Positions 1 to 4,751 of a stretch of 8,468 bases of DNA are shown one piece after another. The translations under genes were made by a program, and so were the position numbers. Each line of letters starts with the position of its first letter. The first letter of the stretch is position 1. Under the pieces are notes generated by a model. It made no database searches. It had not been told where the DNA came from and worked only from the letters and a program-made list of their open reading frames with translations. Source of the stretch: Bacteroidales bacterium (GTDB lineage Bacteria; Bacteroidota; Bacteroidia; Bacteroidales; F082); contig JANTGU010000084.1 of assembly GCA_024762735.1 (NCBI GenBank), positions 1 to 8,468 of the forward strand, in the 5' to 3' direction.

Positions 1-2
1 CC

Positions 3-449
3 TTTACACTGCTTCCATGGAACCCTCACAACGACTCTGTTGTTTCGCCCTTTGTAAAGGAGAGAATCCTGGAATCGTTGAAAAATGAAATGATAAAAAG
101 GGGCTACTTTTATGTTGCCGACATGAAAAAAGCTGACCTGGGCGTGAACAGCTTCGTGTTGTTACAAGAAAAAAGCGATTACCAATATTATAGTAACTAT
201 TATGGCCCGTATGGTTACTATTATTCAAGCCCATGGGCATGGGGTGGTTACTACGGAAATCCTTACGGTTCGGTACAGCGGGTTGATTATACCGAGGGAA
301 CCCTTATTATTGACGTGTTTGACACGCATCAAAAAAAGCTGATCTGGCAGGGTATTGGTGTGGGAGAAGTGAATAGGCACACCACCGGAAAAAACGTAGG
401 GAAAATCGTATCGCAGATACTTTTTAAGTATCCTGTTAAGTATAAATAA
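3..449 (+). CDS. DUF4136 domain protein, probable lipoprotein (5' end outside window)
   Basis: The reading frame is open from base 3 to the TAA at 447-449, so the first base of the gene lies left of the window; a TTG at 78 is only an internal codon. About 148 residues are visible. They match the layout of DUF4136 proteins: a helix with a pattern like LKNEMIKRGY near residues 25-35, a Tyr/Gly-rich middle (about residues 58-88), then YTEGTLIIDVFD, KKLIWQGIG and a closing helix ending in LFKYP. The GTL(I/V)IDVFD and K(L)IWQG blocks are what I rely on for the family. Members are generally envelope lipoproteins of unknown function; the signal peptide and lipobox would be in the missing part. The gene converges on the sirtuin gene with three bases between the two stops. 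Confidence 0.85.
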   Translation, partial: FTLLPWNPHNDSVVSPFVKERILESLKNEMIKRGYFYVADMKKADLGVNSFVLLQEKSDYQYYSNYYGPYGYYYSSPWAWGGYYGNPYGSVQRVDYTEGTLIIDVFDTHQKKLIWQGIGVGEVNRHTTGKNVGKIVSQILFKYPVKYK

Positions 450-452
450 CCT

Positions 453-1136
453 TTATTGGTTTAACATTTGCTCAACAAGCCGGGGAACACCAACTCCGGC
501 TTTTTCTTTGATAATATGTAATGGATTCCCGGCTTTGGAAGTTGCATTGGGGTCTACATAGTACGTGGGAATACCTTTTTTAATATAATGTATCAGGCTG
601 GCTGCCGGATAAACAACCATCGACGTGCCAATGACCATAAAATAATCTGCCTGTTTTGCTGTTTCGATGGCTTGCTCAATCATAGGAACCGGTTCCCCAA
701 ACCATACAATATGGGGTCGCAGCTGTGACCCTTTTTCGCACAAATCACCCAATTTTAGTTCCCAGCGATTAAGCTCATAAATCAAGGTAGGATCAACAGT
801 GCTTCTGGCCTTTTTAAGTTCGCCATGTAAATGAAGAACATGCGAGGAGCCGGCTCGTTCGTGCAAATCGTCAACATTTTGAGTGATGATTGCAACACGA
901 TATTTCAACTCCAGTTTGACAAGAGCATAATGGCCTGCATTGGGCTGGGCAGTAAACAGTTTTTTTCTTCGCTCGTTATAAAAATCCATGACCAATTGCG
1001 GAGTGTGCTGCCAGGCATAGGGTGAGGCAACTTCTTCAACCCTGTGGTTTCGCCACAGGCCGTTGTTGTCTCTAAAAGTATTACACCCACTCTCGGCACT
1101 AATGCCCGCCCCGGTTAATACAACTACTGTTTCCAT
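453..1136 (-). CDS. cobB: NAD-dependent protein deacylase, Sir2 family, class III (SIRT5/CobB-like)
   Basis: A 227-residue cytoplasmic sirtuin, the usual length for compact bacterial forms. It should remove acyl groups from protein lysines while consuming NAD, giving nicotinamide and O-acyl-ADP-ribose. Visible motifs are the NAD-binding GAGISAESG (residues 9-17), FRD (21-23), TQNVDDLHERAG (85-96), HLHGE with the presumed catalytic His104, RPHIVWFGE (140-148) and GTSMVVYPAA (170-179). Tyr53-x-x-Arg56 (FYNERR) is the class III signature associated with preference for acidic acyl groups such as succinyl or malonyl. The Cys pairs that normally hold zinc between the catalytic His and RPHIVWFGE are missing: only Cys133 is present there. 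The ATG at 1136 directly precedes the Rossmann strand, as expected. The gene is monocistronic, with a -7-like box 20 bases upstream. The symbol is by family resemblance only. Confidence 0.93.
   Translation of the reverse strand: METVVVLTGAGISAESGCNTFRDNNGLWRNHRVEEVASPYAWQHTPQLVMDFYNERRKKLFTAQPNAGHYALVKLELKYRVAIITQNVDDLHERAGSSHVLHLHGELKKARSTVDPTLIYELNRWELKLGDLCEKGSQLRPHIVWFGEPVPMIEQAIETAKQADYFMVIGTSMVVYPAASLIHYIKKGIPTYYVDPNATSKAGNPLHIIKEKAGVGVPRLVEQMLNQ
477..506 (+). terminator. Intrinsic terminator of the DUF4136 gene, inside the 3' end of the sirtuin gene
   Basis: AAGCCGG (477-483) pairs perfectly with CCGGCTT (496-502), with an optional G-C and G-T pair extending into the loop, and is followed by a T-rich tract through about 509. 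It begins 28 bases after the DUF4136 stop and reads correctly only on the plus strand. The stem lies in the antisense of the sirtuin's last codons. Confidence 0.7.
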
Positions 1137-1155
1137 GGTTGATAAATATTGAATA

Positions 1156-1163
1156 CAAAGATA
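1156..1163 (-). promoter_or_regulatory. -7 promoter box of the sirtuin gene
   Basis: Read on the minus strand this is TATCTTTG, an exact match to the Bacteroidota -7 consensus TAnnTTTG. It ends about 20 bases before the sirtuin ATG. I see no convincing TTTG -33 box at the usual spacing. Confidence 0.6.
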
Positions 1164-1230
1164 AGGCTTTCAGTGAATGGCTCGTGCGAAATCTCCAAAA
1201 CAGTCTAACGACACACAGGAGAATGATTAT

Positions 1231-1277
1231 CGACCCTATAGGGGTCGAACCTTAATAGCCCGGGGTGTAATCCCGGG
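1231..1277. repeat. Pair of GC-rich palindromes (REP-like)
   Basis: CGACCC (1231-1236) and GGGTCG (1242-1247) form a 6-bp inverted repeat around a TATA core. Twelve bases later CCCGGG (1259-1264) and CCCGGG (1272-1277), each self-complementary, can pair across a 7-base spacer. GC-rich palindromes in an AT-rich non-coding stretch are typical of dispersed extragenic repeats. Whether this is multicopy cannot be seen from one window. Confidence 0.5.
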
Positions 1278-1304
1278 TATAAAGAAAAATTGAATCTGTT
1301 TTGG

Positions 1305-1320
1305 CGCGTTTTTTTTCGCG
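1305..1320. repeat. Small inverted repeat CGCG-T8-CGCG
   Basis: CGCG at 1305-1308 and 1317-1320 flank a run of eight T. With the neighbouring palindromes it makes up a repeat-rich island. It is too short to be interpreted alone. Confidence 0.35.
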
Positions 1321-1323
1321 TTA

Positions 1324-1367
1324 GCCCTGAGCTAGGCCCCTGAGCCTGTCGAAGGGTGCCCCAGGGC
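1324..1367. repeat. REP-like hairpin containing CCCTGAGCCTGTCGAAGGG
   Basis: The 19-mer at 1338-1356 belongs to the widely seen CCTTCGACA(A/G)GCTCAGG type of extragenic repeat, found in many environmental bacterial genomes (recognised from memory). Here it sits in a nested fold. GGCCCCT (1335-1341) pairs with AGGGtGCC (1353-1360) with one bulged T, around the loop GAGCCTGTCGA. An outer stem GCCCTG (1324-1329) pairs with CAGGGC (1362-1367). CCCTGAGC also occurs twice as a direct repeat (1325-1332 and 1338-1345). This translates into the familiar spurious LRQAQG peptide on the minus strand. Confidence 0.6.
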
Positions 1368-1456
1368 AGCATGAAAAAAACGTGACAAAACATAAAGAAC
1401 AAATATGAGTAGAATACAAAGTTATAAACTGATGAAACAGTAAGGGCCATAAAAGA

Positions 1457-1490
1457 AGAATCCCCGGTTCATGGCTGAAGCAGGGATTCT
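1457..1490 (-). terminator. Hairpin, possible terminator of the two small genes
   Basis: AGAATCCC (1457-1464) and GGGATTCT (1483-1490) form a perfect 8-bp stem. An inner TTCA/TGAA stem (1468-1471 and 1476-1479) lies within the loop. Read on the minus strand the stem is followed by TCTTTTATGG, a modest T tract, so it could end transcription of the small operon that stops at 1532. It may equally be another member of the repeat island. Confidence 0.4.
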
Positions 1491-1519
1491 GGCAAGGCGG
1501 ATATGGCAAGGACGCCATA
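1491..1519. repeat. Direct and inverted repeats next to the small-gene pair
   Basis: GGCAAGG occurs at 1491-1497 and 1505-1511, and TATGGC (1502-1507) pairs with GCCATA (1514-1519) over a 6-base loop. It is the right-hand member of the 1231-1519 palindrome series. Confidence 0.4.
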
Positions 1520-1531
1520 AAGTATAAAGGA

Positions 1532-1714
1532 TTAAAGGAAAAAGGATTTCTTATTAATAATGGTGTACAACCTCAGGTGCTTGGCATCAAGCGATTCAAA
1601 AAAATAAACTTTGTCACCCTTGATAAATACTTTCGAGTTTTCGCGGATGGCCGACTCTTCAAAAAAGCCCTGCTGCATTATTTCTTCTATCGAGTAGATT
1701 GCGTTAACTTCCAT
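1532..1714 (-). CDS. Small hypothetical protein, 60 residues
   Basis: I do not recognise this family. The 60-residue protein has a predicted N-terminal helix (IEEIMQQGFFEESAIREN, about residues 9-26), then three short beta-like stretches (SKVFIKG, KVYFFES, LRLYTII) and a basic, aromatic end. It has no signal peptide, membrane segment or cysteine, so it is probably a small cytoplasmic protein. The ATG at 1714 lies one base after the stop of the zinc-ribbon gene, and this tight co-directional spacing is the main argument that both are real and co-translated. The preceding bases are A-rich, which is normal for Bacteroidota starts. The second open frame on the opposite strand (1577-1867) crosses both genes and is taken as a shadow. 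Confidence 0.55.
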   Translation of the reverse strand: MEVNAIYSIEEIMQQGFFEESAIRENSKVFIKGDKVYFFESLDAKHLRLYTIINKKSFFL

Positions 1715-1715
1715 T

Positions 1716-1871
1716 TTATTTCATTTTTATCTTGTACCCGTCTTTTGAGCATATTGGACAGTAAGAATCTTTCACTATTGAGATATAACCACAGCGCTCG
1801 CATTTGTAGTACTTCGTGCGTCTTACTTTCCTCTTTTCCGGTGCGACGCTTTTTAAACTTAAATTAAACAT
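1716..1871 (-). CDS. Small zinc-ribbon protein, 51 residues
   Basis: Translating the minus strand from the ATG at 1871 to the TAA at 1718-1716 gives 51 residues. A basic N-terminal tail (KSVAPEKRKVRRTK, residues 7-20) precedes a compact zinc-ribbon or rubredoxin-like knuckle: Cys24-x-x-Cys27-Gly, ten residues, then Cys38-Pro-x-Cys41. A short lysine-rich tail ends the protein. Two CxxC knuckles with a CG and a CP are strong evidence of a metal-binding ribbon and hard to obtain by chance in such a short frame. The basic tail suggests nucleic-acid or ribosome binding, but that is inference. It is the first gene of a two-gene unit with the 60-residue protein, one base apart. No exact -7 consensus is visible upstream of 1871. 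Confidence 0.7.
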   Translation of the reverse strand: MFNLSLKSVAPEKRKVRRTKYYKCERCGYISIVKDSYCPICSKDGYKIKMK

Positions 1872-2191
1872 TGTTCTAGTATTGTTAAATGTGTTATTAG
1901 TAGAATCAACTGCTGTGCCAAGAATTCCTGCTTTTAGAAAATAAATCTTTAACTACATGAATTATAGAGGCTATAACCCGTTATTTATTTTTAGTTAGAA
2001 TAATTGAGCGGCATTAACAAAGCAGCTTGTTAACTATTTTTTAACGTTAACGGATAGAAGTTACGAAATCGTAAGTACGCAAAAACAGAAGAAATAGTTG
2101 GTCTGATAGGGTAGCAGGGATGACAGTTGTTGTCCATCATAGTGAGGAACGATGATAAATATCTTTATCTTTGCCCTAAAAATAAAAGAAT
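1872..2191. promoter_or_regulatory. AT-rich divergent intergenic region with palindromes
   Basis: No gene is supported in these 320 bases. They separate the small minus-strand pair from deoC and must contain both promoters. Three inverted repeats lie within 61 bases: TTAACAA-N6-TTGTTAA (2014-2033), the perfect 10-mer TTAACGTTAA (2041-2050), and TTACGA-AA-TCGTAA (2061-2074). The first two share TTAAC/GTTAA half sites, as expected of operators for a dimeric regulator. The first is followed by six T (2037-2042) and so could also act as a weak terminator-like hairpin. Confidence 0.45.
2166..2173 (+). promoter_or_regulatory. -7 promoter box of deoC
   Basis: TATCTTTG matches the Bacteroidota TAnnTTTG consensus exactly and ends 18 bases before the deoC ATG, implying a very short leader. 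A clear -33 element at the usual distance is not seen. Confidence 0.65.
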
Positions 2192-3052
2192 ATGCAATCA
2201 TATAAACCTTATACATGGCAGTGGAGCGAGTTGACAAGCAGAGCTGAACGGATGGTGAACGATGTTTTATCAAAAACTGACAGGTTAAGCGCCTTGAAAA
2301 CGATTCTTGGAGTCATTGACCTAACCACGTTAAGTGGCGATGATACCGATCAAAGGGTATCTTCCCTGTGTCAAACCGGCATCCGGTTTAAAAACGAAAA
2401 ACTGGGTATACCTCAGGTGGCAGCCGTATGTGTTTACCCTGTTTTTGTTCCACTTGTAAAAAAAGAGTTGGAAGGAACAGGAATACGAACGGCTTCGGTG
2501 GCCGGTGCGTTCCCCAGCGGACAATCACCATTGGAAATTCGTGTGGCTGAAGTGGACTGGGCAGTAAAGATGGGTGCCGATGATATTGATATGGTTATTT
2601 CCCGGGGCAAGCTTTTGCAAGGAGATTATGATGATGTTTTTGAAGAGGTGCAGGAAATCAAGGCCGTTTGTAACCAGGCTCATTTAAAAGTTATTTTGGA
2701 AACCGGAGAGCTCAAATCGGTTGAGAAGATCCGGAAAGCGTGTGAACTTTCCTTGATGGGAGGAGCTGATTTTCTTAAAACTTCCACGGGAAAAATTCAG
2801 CCAGCAGCTACACCCGAAGCCTTTTTAATTATGTTGGATACCATCAAAGAGTTTTATGAAATGACCAAGGGGGTTAGAATCGGTATTAAACCGGCCGGAG
2901 GTATTTCATCCCCCGAGGAGGCTTTGGTTTATTACGCGCTGGTAAAGGGTGTTTTAGGCGATGAATGGCTTAACAAAGATTTGTTTAGAATTGGTGCCAG
3001 TCGCCTTGCCGGAAAAGTATATGATGAAATTATTGAATTATCAACCGTTTAA
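2192..3052 (+). CDS. deoC: Deoxyribose-phosphate aldolase
   Basis: Class I aldolase that cleaves 2-deoxy-D-ribose 5-phosphate to glyceraldehyde 3-phosphate and acetaldehyde, the last step of deoxynucleoside catabolism in the cytoplasm. The 286 residues form a TIM barrel with the complete active-site set: IDLTTL (residues 42-47), VCVYP (79-83), DDIDMVI with Asp133, FLKTSTGK with the Schiff-base Lys196, and IGIKPAGG with the proton-relay Lys233. The protein is longer than the roughly 220-260 residues of many DeoC proteins because of an N-terminal extension of about 35 residues. The ATG at 2192 is placed by the -7 box just upstream and an A-rich leader. The stop (3050-3052) abuts the ATG of the next gene with no spacer, so the three plus-strand genes probably form one operon. 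Confidence 0.96.
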   Translation: MQSYKPYTWQWSELTSRAERMVNDVLSKTDRLSALKTILGVIDLTTLSGDDTDQRVSSLCQTGIRFKNEKLGIPQVAAVCVYPVFVPLVKKELEGTGIRTASVAGAFPSGQSPLEIRVAEVDWAVKMGADDIDMVISRGKLLQGDYDDVFEEVQEIKAVCNQAHLKVILETGELKSVEKIRKACELSLMGGADFLKTSTGKIQPAATPEAFLIMLDTIKEFYEMTKGVRIGIKPAGGISSPEEALVYYALVKGVLGDEWLNKDLFRIGASRLAGKVYDEIIELSTV

Positions 3053-3859
3053 ATGATGAAAAAGTTTTTATTTCTTTTTACCATGCTGATGGCGCTTCAG
3101 CCACTACACCGCTTAACAGCACAAACTACGCTGGACACGGCGGTTAACTTTCATGTTAAAACCATCGACGGGGAACCCATCTGGTTGTTCGACTTATTGG
3201 ATAGCGAAAATAAAATTGTGGTGATTGACTTTTTCTCCACCTCGTGTGGACCCTGCCAGCTTTATGCTCCCGACTTCCAAGCGAGCTATGAAGATTTTGG
3301 CTCAAACACCGGGAATGTTTACTATATGGGAATTAACTGGGGGGCTGATAATCAGGCAGTACGTTCGTTTGACAGCACGTACAACCTGACATATCCCACG
3401 GTTAGCGGAACTCAGGGCGGAGGCAACGGGGTGTTCAACGATTACAACATTCTCTCCTATCCCACGGTTATTGTTATTGTACCCGAGGATCATCTTATTG
3501 TGAACAAGGAAATAGTGCCCCCTGTGCGTGATAGCATCAATCAGGCGGTTACAGCAGCCGGTGGTATTTTGGTAGGTATCGGGGAGGAACAACGTTCATT
3601 GCCAAAAGCAGTGGTTTTTCCCAATCCTGCCGGTAATAGAGCAACCATTAGAATTTCGCATAACAAGCAGGAAGAAATATCAGTAGTGATTTACGATTTG
3701 CCTGGAAGGGTGAAGGTACGTATGCCTGCCAGCATGTATGATGCAGGTACCGTGGATGTTCCTCTTGCTTTGGAAGGCCTTAGCGATGGTATTTATTTTG
3801 CTGCTGTTACTATTAACGGGCATACTATTGTGCGACAATTTGTAAAATCTAGCTTATGA
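3053..3859 (+). CDS. Secreted thioredoxin-fold protein with type IX secretion sorting domain
   Basis: 268 residues in three parts. A signal peptide (about 1-24, cleavage likely after TAQ) exports the protein. A TlpA/ResA-like thioredoxin fold (about 27-165) carries the redox motif Cys65-Gly-Pro-Cys68 after VVIDFFSTS and a cis-proline in ILSYPT (Pro137). A C-terminal sorting domain of type A (about 184-268) starts with AVVFPNPAG and contains IYDLPGR, LSDGIYFAAV and a final IVRQFVKSSL. This tail routes cargo through the outer membrane by the PorSS/type IX system and is normally cleaved, with release or lipopolysaccharide anchoring. The inferred role is disulfide exchange at or outside the cell surface, on an unknown substrate. 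Starts at 3053 or 3056 (tandem ATG) are equally possible. The end overlaps the next ATG by four bases (ATGA), which predicts translational coupling. Confidence 0.92.
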   Translation: MMKKFLFLFTMLMALQPLHRLTAQTTLDTAVNFHVKTIDGEPIWLFDLLDSENKIVVIDFFSTSCGPCQLYAPDFQASYEDFGSNTGNVYYMGINWGADNQAVRSFDSTYNLTYPTVSGTQGGGNGVFNDYNILSYPTVIVIVPEDHLIVNKEIVPPVRDSINQAVTAAGGILVGIGEEQRSLPKAVVFPNPAGNRATIRISHNKQEEISVVIYDLPGRVKVRMPASMYDAGTVDVPLALEGLSDGIYFAAVTINGHTIVRQFVKSSL

Positions 3860-4263
3860 TCCGGAAATTATTTTTTCATGGAGTCGTTCTGCTGGCTATC
3901 CTGACCATGGTTGGCTGCAATCCTGACGATTCGACGGGAGGGGGAGGGGGTACCCCTGATGTGGTGGCTAAATATCTCGGCACCTGGCATGTTACCGATA
4001 ACAAGGCTAAATTTAATTACGATGTGACTATTGAGCGGGATGTGTTGTACGACACCAAGGTGGTGATGAAAAACTTTGCAGGACTGGGAAGTCACGTGTC
4101 GGGAGAGGTGGTAGGCAGTGCAGTGGTTGTTGACAAGCAGACGGTAAACGGCTACAGTGTGGAGGGAACCGGCTCCTACTCTTCTAATACTTTATTGAAG
4201 TTTTCCTACCTGCTTTCCGATGGCATCGATGATGAAATGCGGGATGCAACTTTTACCAGATAA
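3856..4263 (+). CDS. Small lipoprotein of unknown family
   Basis: 135 residues with a clear lipoprotein signal: basic start MIRK, hydrophobic core, and the lipobox MVGC with Cys21 as the acylated residue. The mature protein begins CNPDDS followed by five glycines. Acidic residues just after the cysteine resemble the surface-export signals of Bacteroidota lipoproteins, so surface exposure is plausible but inferred. The remaining 100 or so residues alternate short beta-like strands (YLGTWHVTD, YDVTIERD, LLKFSYLLSD), which suggests a small beta-barrel or lipocalin-like fold such as those starting with LxGTWxV; I cannot assign a family. Its ATG overlaps the stop of the thioredoxin-fold gene, so the two are probably made together. 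Its end overlaps the convergent DUF4296 gene by 11 bases. Confidence 0.8.
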   Translation: MIRKLFFHGVVLLAILTMVGCNPDDSTGGGGGTPDVVAKYLGTWHVTDNKAKFNYDVTIERDVLYDTKVVMKNFAGLGSHVSGEVVGSAVVVDKQTVNGYSVEGTGSYSSNTLLKFSYLLSDGIDDEMRDATFTR

Positions 4264-4744
4264 ACCCCTTGGAGGTGCTGTCTTGAAAATAGGGAGGCAT
4301 ACTCTTTCTTACATAAATGGTCGTGTCAATAGCTTGCAATGAGTCCTCCTTTGCTTTGGCTTCTTTTTTTATCTCCATATTTATATTGGCCTCCAGTTGC
4401 GACAGTTTGGCCAGCACTTTGTCGTAAATGGCAATCATTTTATCCGGATCGGTATTGTAATAGTCAACATTTTGCTTTAACAGCAAAGGGGTGAGATGAT
4501 ATTTTTGATAGATGTAGGCGTAATATTTTTCCTTGTCGTTCCCAGCTTTTTTATGTGATATCCTTTTGTAGGTGATGGCGCCGTCAGCCAGTTGTACTTC
4601 GGTAAGCACTTCCACCAGGCTGTCTTCTGATAACAACCTGTCCGGTTTGCTTACTGTATCCTTAACCTCATGGTAACAAGAGGTTAAGAAAGATAGTAAC
4701 AAAACTGTCAGTGCTATATTTAACGCGTACGAGAATTTTGTCAT
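4253..4744 (-). CDS. DUF4296 domain lipoprotein
   Basis: 163 residues. Residues 1-23 form a lipoprotein signal ending in the lipobox LTSC (Cys23). The following KPDRLLSEDSLVEVLTEVQLADGAI is the typical opening of DUF4296, where a Pro and a LLS/D block precede a helix. YIYQKYHLTPLLLKQNVDYYNTDPDKMIAIYDKVLAKL (about 78-115) is the conserved helical core. A charged helical region and a Pro/aromatic end complete it. Function is unknown; these are envelope lipoproteins found across Bacteroidota. It lies seven bases downstream of recQ on the same strand, so it is very likely co-transcribed with it. Confidence 0.85.
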   Translation of the reverse strand: MTKFSYALNIALTVLLLSFLTSCYHEVKDTVSKPDRLLSEDSLVEVLTEVQLADGAITYKRISHKKAGNDKEKYYAYIYQKYHLTPLLLKQNVDYYNTDPDKMIAIYDKVLAKLSQLEANINMEIKKEAKAKEDSLQAIDTTIYVRKSMPPYFQDSTSKGFIW

Positions 4745-4751
4745 GGTTTGT

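Noticed and set aside
78..449. TTG at 78 as the start of the DUF4136 gene
   Set aside because: The frame stays open to the window edge and the residues before 78 fit a continuing DUF4136 domain, so the true start lies outside.
1205..1518. Two minus-strand open frames (1205-1450 and 1321-1518) in the repeat island
   Set aside because: They are translations of palindromic repeats, including the well-known LRQAQG-type artefact of the CCTTCGACAGGCTCAGG repeat. They overlap each other in different frames and have no domain or start context.
1577..1867. A 96-codon plus-strand open frame
   Set aside because: It is exactly antisense to the two small minus-strand genes, which have a CxxC pattern and coupled spacing. 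The plus-strand translation shows no family pattern.
1532..1871. The two small genes being one gene broken by a frameshift
   Set aside because: The first ends with a natural stop after a short lysine-rich tail and the second starts with ATG one base later. Their compositions differ and neither looks truncated.
2014..2042. Intrinsic terminator at the first palindrome upstream of deoC
   Set aside because: The stem is almost wholly A-T and no plus-strand gene lies upstream that would need it. An operator role is at least as likely.
3394..3474. Repeated TATCCCACGGTTA in the thioredoxin gene
   Set aside because: Both copies encode YPTV at positions expected in a thioredoxin fold (the second is the cis-proline loop). 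This looks like coincidental codon choice, not a repeat element.
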